From Dermatophagoides farinae (taxonomy: Eukaryota > Arthropoda > Arachnida > Sarcoptiformes > Pyroglyphidae), in the NCBI RefSeq assembly GCF_024713945.1, contig NC_134678.1, positions 5,270,001-5,334,000 on the forward strand: a stretch of 64,000 bases of DNA, written 5' to 3'. The position numbers and the translations under genes are program-made. Shown one piece after another: positions 25,623 through 36,523 of the stretch; position 1 is the stretch's first letter; every line of letters starts with the position of its first letter. Under the pieces are notes generated by a model, which did no database searches, had not been told where the DNA came from, and saw nothing but the letters and a program-made list of their open reading frames with translations.

Positions 25623-25850
25623 TTAAATTTGAATGATCCGTTTACTTTTACATTCACTTTTGTTCATTGATGGTAAAAATCCATAACAAATACAAGCTAC
25701 ATGTGGTGGTCTTAAAAATTGACAACGCCCAACTTTATAACCAAGTTCTTGACATCTTCTATTACACCATCTTTGAATACATTTTGCTGGTGGCTGAGGG
25801 TGTGGCGGCGTAGGATAAGTCCAAGGCTCTGGGTCATTGGGATTTTTCAA
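25623..25850 (-). CDS. Orphan cysteine-rich exon, defensin-like (CS-alpha-beta) pattern
   Basis: This minus-strand exon encodes a proline-rich lead (YPTPPHPQPP) and then six cysteines spaced C-x4-C-x3-C-x9-C-x8-C-x-C, through CIQRWCNRRC, GRC and ACICYG, with a seventh near the end (SEC). C-x3-C together with C-x-C is the signature of the cysteine-stabilised alpha/beta fold of arthropod defensins and related secreted peptides, and the Gly before the fourth Cys also fits. There is no ATG: the exon probably begins at an acceptor after CCCAG (first base 25828) or GAG (25826). A signal-peptide-like frame (ATG at about 26026, minus strand) lies 200 bases upstream, but its only donor is in the wrong phase, so I could not build a full gene. 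The exon ends at TAA 25623. It may be partial, or a pseudogene. Function as an antimicrobial peptide is inference. Confidence 0.5.
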   Translation of the reverse strand: MKNPNDPEPWTYPTPPHPQPPAKCIQRWCNRRCQELGYKVGRCQFLRPPHVACICYGFLPSMNKSECKSKRIIQI

Positions 25851-28800
25851 AAGAAATTAATTTCATTTAATTGTTTTATATATTGTATATGAATTATAAT
25901 TTTCAAAATGATGATTTACTTGTCGTCGTTGTCGTTGTTGTTGTTGTTGTTTTTTTTTCATAACGACCCGTAGTTTTACATTTTATCGATCCTAGCCAAA
26001 AACAAAATGAGAATCATGATAGTCATAATGAAATGTTTTTTGCAGAAATCCATTCAGAAATTACTAACCATTGAATATTAGAAAAATGAAAAAAATTATA
26101 ATAACATGAATTGATTTTTGATTCATAATTATAAAATGATAAGATCAATGTCGATTTATTGATTGAATGTCAGCATTGCTTGATATTTATATACCCTACG
26201 GAAAATAATCAATCGATGCCATTTATCCATTTATGGTTCATTAATATTATATTCGATCAATCATTATTGATTGATATTTTTGTGCATAAATTTTTTCCAT
26301 CTAAATATGAAAAAGTCAAATGTTTTTTTCATTCCATTCATGATGATTATCTCATTATCGCATATTTTTTTTGGCACAATGATCGAGTTTTAATTTTCAT
26401 TTTGATTAGAGAAAAAAAAATCTGAATAATAATAATCTTGACCGATTACCCAAAACATTTTTTTTTCTTGTCTGTTTCACATACAAATATTATTATTTCA
26501 TATTTTGTATCCCAAAAATAATTTTTTTTTGCTATGAAATATGATTAAGATATTATTTATTTCCAATGATTCATCTGGATATATTTATAAAGGAAAAAAT
26601 CAAACATCTGGATCTACTTTTTTAGATTTCAATCAATCAGTAAATAATAATGATGTTTATCTCGAAACATTTGATTGAATTTACTAATTAATCTATCATG
26701 AAACATCATGAGGTTATCATATTCGAATGTTGTTGTTGTTGTTTTTTTTCTGTTTGTTGATCATATCATATATGATGACGATGTTTCTTATATAATTATG
26801 TGATATCGGTAGCCGGAACAAAAGATAATTCATCAATTGTTTTGTTATTGTTGTTGTTGTTATTTATTCTACTTATGTATCATGTTTGATCTACTGTGTA
26901 AATGTTTTGTTGTTGTTGTTGTTGTTGTTGTTGTCATCTGTTAGCTGATCTCTTGGATTGAGGAAGAAAGTATTATTCCTTAATAATTATTATATTGTTA
27001 TTAAGCCCTAAAGAACATCGACACATATGCTGTAGTATGCTACATACAACAGCATTTCTTGGTTCCTGGATCATTTGATAATGATGATTATGATGTCATT
27101 TCAATGAAATGAAAAACTCAAAATTCATGTGGTGTCTAATCATCACACACACACACACACACTCACGCATATGTTTGTAACATACGTCAATCATCAATGA
27201 TTATGATTGCCTTGAAGAAAACAACAACATTATATGTGGCGAAGTGTGTTTCTCATTAATAGATTGGGATTATCTTAATTGTAATTCAGTTAACATATTT
27301 TTTTCATATCATAAAGATAAAGATTCATTCAACATTCACTATATAAGAAAACCTTTATCATCAATCCTTTTTTTTGCCATTTTATCATCATTTTATAATT
27401 TACTTCTCATCATCATCATCATCGAATGATTTATTCATTTCAATTAGCTAATCACATTAGATTTCTGGTCACATAGATGAAATTCAATATGTACAATTTT
27501 TAGATGAAAATAATGATTAAACAAAATGAAAATGGTAAACATCAATCAAAAGATAAAAGAAGTACAACAAAAATGAATTGAAATTGAATTTTTTTTTAAA
27601 TTTCTTGCCAAGTGATAAAGCCAAGTTATAATTTTTTCTCATTGTTATTATTATTATTCAGGCCACTCATGTGAACAATATCATCGTAGGTGATAAATTG
27701 TATTTATATTTTCAAAAAAAAAGAATTAGATCAGTTTTATTGTGTTGTTTTGTATCGATTTTACTTGATTTTACTTTTTGTTCCATGCACTTGTCAATTG
27801 TTCATAAATGTAAAATGAAAATTTAATTAGATTTAAAATTTATTCAAAATATGAATGAGAAAACCATGAATTAGTTTGCCTGATGAGGCGCTTTGTCAAT
27901 CATTTGTCAATGATTGTTATTCATCGATTGAGATTGTGATCAATACGATTCAATACCATTGGTCATTTGGCCAATTCTCCAACAACAATTGATGTTAAAA
28001 TTCGATTAATCAAAAAAAAAAATGACAAACGATCCTCCTCTCTCCCGATTTCACATGTGATCAAAGATTGAATGAAAATGAAAAAAAAGGTCAATTGGTC
28101 AATATTTTTTTCAAGTTAAATGTTATGGTAATTTTTTTATCATATTTTTTTTGTCTCGAACCATTGTCATCGAGAATGATTTTTTTTTTTGTATTTGTGT
28201 GTGCGTGTGTGTTGTCCATATTACCACATTGTATTGTCTCTGTTTTCTTTTTTTTTCAATCGAAACGGATTTCCATTTGCATCACAATTCTATTCATTAT
28301 CATTCAAAAAAAATGTGATTATAAAAAACTCAATATTGCTGATTACTTTTCCATCACATCTATTCATTCATACAATCAATCAATCATTCGATCGATCGAT
28401 CGATCCATTCATCCATCCATCCATGCATCGTATGCTTCTGTGTTCTCAATCATCGATTGTCAATTGTATATATTGATTCTTGTGTGTGTTTGATTATTAT
28501 AACACAATAAAACTATTTGACCCTTTCAAAATTTTGGATAGAAAAAACTTTTGATTTTTTTTTCTCTTAAACATTCTGTCATACTGACATTATTTCATTT
28601 TTTTCCTCTTCTCCATATGGCCATATTTTGTAATCCGTTCAAAAAAAAAAATTTTTTTGTTTCGTGACTTATGCACCACCATCATTTTATTATTGATTGG
28701 AATTTTTTTTTTCATTTTCATGTTTCATTCCCCATTATCACCAACAAGCCATGTATGTGAACGACGATAATCTTTTGAATATTTAGCCATTTAAAATATT

Positions 28801-30872
28801 TTTTGCCTAATAGATCAACATCACGAATCCAATTTTCTAAAAAAAAAAAAATAAAATAAATAAAGTCGTTTTTATCAGTTCAATTATCAAATGTCAAAAA
28901 AAAAAAATTATTTGTTATTATTTATCATCAATTCAAAAGGTTATTTAAATTTTCAAACATAATTTTTTTCCAAAGTTACAGATAAATACCAATATATAAA
29001 TAAATGATGATGATCAGAATATTTGGCAAAAGAAAAAAAAAACATCAATTCAATCATCATTTGAAAAATTCAACTTTTCAACCAATAATCAATGAAACAA
29101 TAGAAATTTTTTTTTTCTTTTGCAATTACCAGCATTTTTTGTTTTCCAGTTAATTTTTTCATGTACACAATGTGGCCATAAATTATAAGAGAATCTATTA
29201 CGAAAACTGAAGATGAAATGAAAATTGCCCACGTATAAAGATCATAATCATAATGATGATTATGATGATGATGATGGTTACCACTTCAATCTATCAATTT
29301 GGTGATCCATTTTTGTTGTTTTTTCTCATCTAAATCATTTTTTTTTCTGGGAAAAAATTTTTGTTTTTTCTGCTTTGATTTACTTGAATTCATCAATTAT
29401 TTTCTCTTACTACTATTTGATTGAGCGTTTATTTCAAATTGTTTAGCTTTACTTTCAACTTTAATTAAATCTATTACATACGAAATGCTAAAAACTAAGG
29501 AGGAAAACTATGAAATCCAGGAACGGATGTTTAAACAGTATCACCCAATCACTATAATAGTAATAATAATAGGCCAAATGATAATGGTTGACCAGGTGTA
29601 CCGAAAAAATAAAATAAAATCAAAGTAATGTTTGTTGTTATTGTTTGTGTTTGATCATCATAATCATCATAATCATGGACACAAAAAAAATAAAATAAAA
29701 TGACCCAATTTATGAACGAGAAATAAATAAATATACAAGAAATTTTGCTTCCGCAGCAATATTCCAGAACAAACAAACAAACAAACAAAAAAACAAATGT
29801 TCCAACAACAATAATAACCCGGTGCTTTCGATTTCATCATTCAATTATATATATTTTATTTAATTTGAATGAATTGAAAAAAAACGAAATTAGTATCTTT
29901 GTGAAAATTTTTATTTTTCATCTCCCCCCCCAGTGTTTTTGTCATCTGTTTTCTCGACAAAAAAAAAATAAAGATTTATTTGCTGGAAAAAAAAATCTCG
30001 CTAAAAGGGATTTCGAAAATATAATGTATGATGATTTTATCTTGTAACGACGACAATAACAAAAAAAAACAAGTCGTTCGAAGCCATTGAACGAAAATGA
30101 GAAAAAAATCCTTGACTCTTTTTCAAGATTGGTGTTGTGGCAAAAAAAAACAATTTTTGTTACAAGTTTTTAGATTTTATCCAGAAGCAAAAAAAAATGG
30201 CAAATAAAAATTATTTTTTATTTAGATCGGGGGCGTGTTTCATTTCTTTTTCTTCTTCTTCTTCTTCTCCGATCAATGTCCCGTTAGCGATGACAATAAA
30301 TCGTCAACATCATTAAATCCTTTTTACAGGTACAGATTTAAAAACCTACTTGAACGATCACGTTTCGCGTTGTTTACAAATCCATCATTCAAAAAAAAAA
30401 ACGAAAAAAAATCCTAGTATGGTAAATTTAACTTATGAATTTTCCAATTATCCATTTATCATATGTTTTTTTTTTATTACAAGAAAATTATTATTATGCT
30501 TTGAAAAAAATATCTCATTATTTAATCATATATTGAATTACTGAATATCAAATAACATGAATGATTTTTTCCCGCTCAAATATGGATGAAAATTTTCGAA
30601 ACACTTTTCAAACTATTCGATTCTCAATATCGATAGTATCGTCTATTACTTTTTTTTTTGTTTATGTATCCATATGATATGATGATTAAACATTGACTTT
30701 CATTGCGCGAAAAGGATATTCGATTTTTTTTTGTCGTATATATGAATCTGGATTTAATTCACAATGGTTTGCTCGATTTTCTTCATTTTTAAAATGTAAT
30801 TTATGACAATGAAATTTTTCAAAATAATAATACTATTAATTGCTGTCTAATTATCCAGGTAACTTCAACGGA
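25851..30872. other. Gene-poor region upstream of the DNAJC4-like gene
   Basis: I see triplet tracts (GTT around 26908-26934), CA tracts (around 27144-27161), poly-A/T and an 8-base C run near 29924. A possible small exon at 30288-30329, bounded by TTAG and CAG|GTACAG, could be leader or coding sequence of the following gene but is unproven. No RNA gene is apparent. Confidence 0.55.
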
Positions 30873-32199
30873 ATGTCATTTTTCGTAACTAACGTTGGTG
30901 AAAATTTTATAAAAATTTTGTCACCATATTTGAATAGTCATTGTTGTTTAACGACTGGTCATTATCATGCTCGCTCACTATGGACAACTAAACCTTTTCA
31001 TTATGTTCAAAAACAACAAGAAAATTACTACGATATTCTTGGATTGAAACGAGATTGTTCACAAGATCAAATTCGTACGGCCTATTTGGATTTGTGTAAA
31101 AAATTCCATCCAGATAAATCAGCTAAAAACAATGCCAGTGAACAACAAATAATCAAAGATACTGCCCGTTTTCAAAAGATCAACGAAGCTTATAATTGTC
31201 TCTGTAAAACGGACACTCGTAATCAATATGATTTGTCACTTAACTTTGGCCTTGGTGACAATCCATTCATAAAAAGGCCAACAAAAGGATATTATTATCA
31301 TCATCCCCCTCCAATGAATCATAATGACCCGTATCATCATCGCTATTATAATCATCAATCACCATTCAGTGATCGTGCCACTTACAATTATTACAATCAT
31401 ATTCGCCGTGAAACCATGCGTCAAGAGCATGAAAGATATTCACAATTTCATCGTGAAATGTTTGGTTCTAAATTTACTGGTTTTATGCTGTTGACCTTGG
31501 TTATAACGACTATATTACAGGTTTGTTTTTATGTTGAAAAATTTTATTTTTCTTAAAAAATCAGTTGAATTTTTTTAGGCAAAATTACAAGTGATGTAAA
31601 TTTTTTTTTACTATGGATCATTAATTTCCCTTTCATTCTTTTTCTTTTTTTTTCAATCAGGGCATTAATATTTTGTTGAATTATGAAATGTATGAGATCA
31701 ATATGAAAAAACGATATGATGACATCACCAATATTTATAAAGAGTAATTTATGATTGAATAATTTATTTTCATATTTACATTCATTTCTTATTCAAAGTC
31801 CTATGAATGTTCGTGTCCGATATCAAAAAAAAAAAAAAAAAAAAAGAAAGATTTACATCACTTTAATTTTTGTCTATCTTTAGATTTTCAATTGATTATT
31901 TTTGTTTCAACAAATACTTATCAAATTTTATATCTTTAATTTATTTCAAATAGATTAGATTTTATATTTTATGGAAAGAAAGTGTGAAAAATAGACGTTC
32001 AATAATAATGGAAGATTTGAATAATACAATATCGGCCACGAACAAACATGGACTACGATCACGAATGTATGAATAGATTTTTTTGTTTTTGTTTTGTAAA
32101 ATAAGAAAACAAACTAATATAATTTTTTTTTCTTTTTGATTATATCATAGGCATCTACAGCGAAATGTTATCGATCAGAAACAAGATAAAAAAACATGA
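30873..32199 (+). CDS. DNAJC4: J-domain co-chaperone with one membrane segment, DNAJC4-like
   Basis: Four exons: 30873-31520, 31661-31743, 31959-32066, 32151-32199; 295 residues. Start is the first in-frame ATG. Residues about 52-120 form a J domain: YYDILGLKRDCSQDQIRTAY, then the catalytic HPD tripeptide (79-81) and FQKINEAYNCL. J domains stimulate Hsp70 ATPase. A Tyr/His-rich linker follows, then YSQFH and one hydrophobic segment (about residues 198-222) that straddles the first intron, and a basic amphipathic tail. The order J domain, YxQFH, membrane span, charged helix matches human DNAJC4. The N-terminal 50 residues are basic and could be a mitochondrial presequence; this is inference. 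DNAJC30 is the alternative. Without splicing, intron 1 would end the protein inside the membrane span. An AATAAA lies at 32347. The gene converges on HVCN1. Confidence 0.85.
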
Positions 32200-32375
32200 T
32201 TAATATCTACTGTTTTGTTAGTTGTATGAAAGATTTTTTTTTTGTAACAAATTGAAAATGAAAAAACAACAATTGTGATAATATATTTGTGTGTTTCACT
32301 TTTTTTTGTAATTTCACTAAAATAATTGAAATATAATAATTTATAAAATAAATATATAAAATTAGATTGAATTTT

Positions 32376-33761
32376 TTATTTAGTTTTGTTCGTTTTATTA
32401 TAATCATCACTGTCGTCGTCGTCGTCGTCGTTGTCGTTGTCATGTTTTTTATCCTTTGTTTTATTATTGTTGACATCATTTCTTACATTTTCAATAGCCG
32501 ATTGGAATCGTATTCCTTGTTCTGATTGAACTGATCGTAGATAAACTGGTATTTTTTCTATATATCCACGACTACCATCCAGATCATCGTCATCATATTC
32601 TTCAATAATTTCAAAACTATCAATATATTCTCGAAGATTTTGGATCTCTTCTTCAAGCACATTCGAATAGAAATATGCTTTGGCCAGATCTCTTTGTAGC
32701 ATTTTCTTCTTTTTCTTCAATTTTTCAATCTGTCTTTCATGTGGTGCACGAATGGCTGTTATAATAGCATGTACCACACGTAATACACGCCATACTCGAA
32801 GAATAATCAATAGATAAAGATATTTTTTCATTTTATGATCTAAAAATACGATATCCAAACCAAACGAAACCATAACGATCAATGCATCCAATGCGATTTC
32901 CAAATGCAAAAAATATTTATATCCTTCGGAGTAAAGACGAACCAAAAGTTCTACATTAAACAAGAACAATATGAAAATCGAAGTCAAATGGAAAACATTT
33001 TCAACATTGTGCAACAGGTGGGCAGAATGTTCACAATCGGAAAGATGGCGATCATGAGCACTAATACCATGACCAGGCTCATGTCCATGTCCAGAAACGT
33101 TTGATTCATGTCCACCATGTTCGACTATAGGTTGTACAGTTGTTGTTTGAAGTAATGGCCCAATCGTTGATGAAACAATTGCATTCGCCACTTGTTTTGC
33201 TGCTTCTTGATGTCCGTGTGGACAATCTTCATTCTGAAACAATCTTAATTCGATGATCATTTCACCCAATACCATGACACAATCCAAAATAATCAATACA
33301 ACCATTAAAATTTGAAAATTATAAGTATTCATTACTGAACGTAATTTAGCCTTAAAACTTGGTTCATCATCCGGAATGTCCGACAATAGCCGATGTGCGC
33401 TAGCAATGTGTTTGTTGGTATACAAACCACGTTTCGGTGGTTCCGGACTTTCTTTTTTCTCCATATCAATCGGAACGTCGTCCGGTTGTTTTTTAGTAAG
33501 TTTCTCATATTGTTGTTGCTGATGTTTCTTGTGGACCAAAGATGTATAACTTTTCCCGATGGATTGTTTCTGTTGTGGACTTAAATGATTCAAACGATAC
33601 ATACTAGTTGTACGAGAGCCATAACGATTTAATCGCTGTAGACTTTGTTGCGATGGATATGGCGGTCTTCGTATTCGTCTGTTGCTTAAACGACCTGTTG
33701 ATCCATGTGTAGGGCCATCACCGGCTGTATTCTTGTCGAACCGTACCGAATGTCCGGTCAT
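32376..33761 (-). CDS. HVCN1: Voltage-gated proton channel Hv1
   Basis: A single exon of 461 codons from ATG 33761. The voltage-sensor domain carries every Hv1 landmark: the selectivity Asp in S1 (D160 in LIILDCVMVLGEM), Glu in S2 (E271, FNVELLVRLY), Asp in S3 (D292, ALDALIVMVSFGLDI) and the S4 signature R-x-W-R-x-x-R (R322, R325, R328). The two zinc-site histidines of the family are also present (H258 in NVFH; H309 in LDHKM). There is no pore domain. A Lys-rich heptad region (about 343-385) is the dimerising coiled coil. The protein is longer than vertebrate Hv1 (about 273 residues): it has a 135-residue basic N terminus, a histidine-rich S1-S2 loop of about 75 residues and an Asp/Asn tail. 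It conducts H+ outward across plasma membranes. It converges with the DNAJC4-like gene, with 176 bases between stop codons. Confidence 0.96.
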   Translation of the reverse strand: MTGHSVRFDKNTAGDGPTHGSTGRLSNRRIRRPPYPSQQSLQRLNRYGSRTTSMYRLNHLSPQQKQSIGKSYTSLVHKKHQQQQYEKLTKKQPDDVPIDMEKKESPEPPKRGLYTNKHIASAHRLLSDIPDDEPSFKAKLRSVMNTYNFQILMVVLIILDCVMVLGEMIIELRLFQNEDCPHGHQEAAKQVANAIVSSTIGPLLQTTTVQPIVEHGGHESNVSGHGHEPGHGISAHDRHLSDCEHSAHLLHNVENVFHLTSIFILFLFNVELLVRLYSEGYKYFLHLEIALDALIVMVSFGLDIVFLDHKMKKYLYLLIILRVWRVLRVVHAIITAIRAPHERQIEKLKKKKKMLQRDLAKAYFYSNVLEEEIQNLREYIDSFEIIEEYDDDDLDGSRGYIEKIPVYLRSVQSEQGIRFQSAIENVRNDVNNNKTKDKKHDNDNDDDDDDSDDYNKTNKTK

Positions 33762-34244
33762 TATTCCAAATTATTCGCCTAAGACGATAACACATCCACG
33801 GGCATATAAACACAAAAGCAAATTAATGTTTTTTTTCTATGAACATAATAAAGTCACCAGATAAAAAAAGGATTTATCCTTTCTTGATCAAGGAGGTTTT
33901 ATATTTAGCTAATATTGAGGGGCAAAAATGTTAAAAATTAATGTTCAATAGGTGGAAAAATTGATCAATTAATTAATGCCGATTCATGTTTTTCTTTCAG
34001 TAAAAAATTCAATTTTTTTATTTCTCTTTCTTTTTCTGTCTCTATACATTGGTTACAACAACAACGGTGAACGGAATCGATATAATAATAATAATGATTG
34101 ATATGGTTTTTGAAAAAAATCCCCTTATTGAATGTATTTAACCTTGATAAATTAATTTTGTATACCGTATTATATGATGAAATTGAAAAGATGATCTATT
34201 AATATTGATTTTTGATTAAATTCAAATTGTTGATTATATTATTA

Positions 34245-35489
34245 TTATGGCTTATGGATTTCTCCTAAGAAAAGAATCTGTCCAGATAAATTATGGCGAA
34301 TAAATAAAACAAATGGATGATTGAATTTATAAACGGATGCTGGTTGTAATGACATTTTAACGAAACCAACATAAGTTGAGGCTGCTGCTTCAGTTCCATC
34401 TTCATTGATATCGATCAATGCTGTATGGCGAACATCATCGACGGCAATCGGCAAGTCTTCGCTGATTCCTGACAAATCGGCTCGTCCAAATTCAAAAATA
34501 TTTACTAAACCCATATCTTTCAATGTTTCTTTCAAATTATATCGACCCATAATACGTAATTTAGGAAATATAATTGTTGCTTCACTATCATCTTCATTTA
34601 AACGACTAATGGCAGCTTCAACATACCAAGGATTCAATGCTTTACGAATGTACATAAGATTCGATGAAGTTGCATTTCGTGGTAGTATAGCAAACATGCT
34701 TACATCTTCACCTTCGTAAGGAAATTCCACCAAATCAGATTCCAATTCCGAAAGATAAGCTGTAGCTACCCTTCCTTGTCGTTTCATGTATAAAACATCA
34801 GTATATGTTTCATTATCCAAACCATAGAATAGTCCTGGTGCTGTTTGATTAGCAAGGAATCTATTTCTCCAATTTCCTTTAAAATATATAGCATTAATCA
34901 ATGCCAATTGAGTTGTTCTTGCTGGTGGTTGACGAAGAAAGTTACGAATCATGCCATTTGTTCGCGCTGAACACCATTGATTAATAGTAGCCATTACCAA
35001 TTCACTTTCGCTTATGAAATCAGCTTCCAATAATTCACTATCGAAATATCGTAGAATAGTTTCATTGAAATTTTCTCGTATACGATAATTTCTGTTGATC
35101 ATCAATGCATTAGCCATCTTCAATGATATTGAATTTAATCCATTTTGATCCAGTGAAGCTAACTGTTCTATGGCTCTTAAGGCACGTTTGGCCACTTTTT
35201 CTTTATCATCGATATTAGCCATACGAAAACCAAGTACAGAATTGATTTGATCAAATGTTTCACCATTTGAACCTTGTTGAAGCATTGACATGATGATTGT
35301 TATGCTGAATGGTGATAGGAAAATATTATCTCGAATTTCTTGTCGTTCATTTTCTTGAGATCTTCTCTGTAGAACATTAAAACCAAAAGTATTGCTAGCC
35401 AATACAAATTCTTTTGGAACTACTGGTTCCGGATAGGAAATGACTGATGTAAATAATAGACAAAACGAAATCAAACAAAACCAAGACAT
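34245..35489 (-). CDS. Secreted serpin (serine protease inhibitor family)
   Basis: Intronless, 414 codons from ATG 35489; the frame runs a little further upstream but without ATG. The first 20 residues (MSWFCLISFCLLFTSVIS) are a classic signal peptide. The body has serpin landmarks: NIFLSPFSITIIMSML, MANALMIN, LINAIYFKGNWRNRF, a helix/sheet core, and near the end the reactive-loop hinge EDGTEAAAST followed by YKFNHPFVLFIRH and ILFLGEIHKP. The small-residue hinge indicates an inhibitory serpin. By alignment to the alpha-1-antitrypsin loop the scissile bond is probably Met-Ser (in VGFVKMSLQP), or after the adjacent Lys. Inhibition would be by suicide trapping of an extracellular serine protease. 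Dust mites have a serpin allergen (group 27); I do not claim this is that gene. Confidence 0.95.
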   Translation of the reverse strand: MSWFCLISFCLLFTSVISYPEPVVPKEFVLASNTFGFNVLQRRSQENERQEIRDNIFLSPFSITIIMSMLQQGSNGETFDQINSVLGFRMANIDDKEKVAKRALRAIEQLASLDQNGLNSISLKMANALMINRNYRIRENFNETILRYFDSELLEADFISESELVMATINQWCSARTNGMIRNFLRQPPARTTQLALINAIYFKGNWRNRFLANQTAPGLFYGLDNETYTDVLYMKRQGRVATAYLSELESDLVEFPYEGEDVSMFAILPRNATSSNLMYIRKALNPWYVEAAISRLNEDDSEATIIFPKLRIMGRYNLKETLKDMGLVNIFEFGRADLSGISEDLPIAVDDVRHTALIDINEDGTEAAASTYVGFVKMSLQPASVYKFNHPFVLFIRHNLSGQILFLGEIHKP

Positions 35490-35591
35490 TTTTAGAACAA
35501 CGAAAAACAAACGAATGATGCTCAAGTTACGATGGTGATAATGAAATAAAAATCTAAGAGTAAAAGTTCAAAAATAAATGGTTGGTCATTT

Positions 35592-35599
35592 CTTTATAT
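35592..35599 (-). promoter_or_regulatory. Candidate TATA box of the serpin gene
   Basis: Minus-strand ATATAAAG lies 104 bases upstream of the serpin ATG, leaving room for a leader of about 75 bases. No other core element is obvious. Confidence 0.35.
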
Positions 35600-36523
35600 C
35601 GATGATAGAAGAAGACGAACAAAGTAGTATATATTTTCTTTATTTCCCTCCCTTATACATTTAACATTGCTCGAAAAAAACCGGAATAATTTTGGCTAGA
35701 ATGTAAAATGTATTATATAATAACAAGAAACTAGAATTTATTCATATAAAAGTGGCAAAACATGAATTGACGAATTTAAAATTAATGACTAGTTTTCATT
35801 TTTCAAAGTGGATCCTTCACAGGCAAATATAAAGAAAACTTTTTATTCGATTCTTCACATTATCATAGATCTTTTTTCGGATTTTATCGGATCTTTGAAT
35901 ATCACCACGGGCACACACATATACACGCGTAAGCACACATACGCGAACATTGACCATTTAATCAAGGTCAAAAAATGAAAGAAAAACCAGTTTAGTGATT
36001 TTTGTGTGGACAAGTGGCAAAAACCTATTTACATCGACATTAATAAAAAAGAAACTACTTGGCTAGACTTTATACGTCATAAAATCTTCTATTAATAATG
36101 GATCGGAAATAAACCAAATTTTTATTTAAAAAAGGTTTTATTTTACAAAATTAAAATTTTAAAAAAACCATTGACAATTTTGATTGACGATTTCAATCAC
36201 CAATTATATGATGACAATTTTGAGAAAAAATGCACAGAAAATGCACAGAAAAAGAGAGGGAGAGAGAGAGACTTAGATGATAATCTATTATCGTTTCAAT
36301 TTTGTCAAATCATTTCATCTTTTTTTTTGGTAAATCGACCTTGTTCGATAGAATTAAAGGATGGATGGATGGAGGGTGAATTTGTTGTCGAAATAGAAAA
36401 ACGAGAAAAAAACAACGTCGATCAGAAATAAAAGTTCGAAAGAAAAAAAATCCATTTCGACTCATATTTATCCAATCAATGGAAAATTATTGAAAAATAA
36501 TAATAAAAATTCATTGAAATTAA
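35600..36523. other. Upstream flank of the serpin gene
   Basis: No gene seen. AT-rich with a GA-rich patch (around 36250-36272) and a GGAT tract (around 36359-36375). It probably contains serpin regulatory sequence but nothing can be named. Confidence 0.5.

Noticed and set aside
25990-26030. Minus-strand signal-peptide-like frame (MTIMILILFLA) upstream of the defensin-like exon
   Set aside because: Its only GT donor gives phase 2, but the exon's acceptors need phase 0 or 1, so the join is out of frame.
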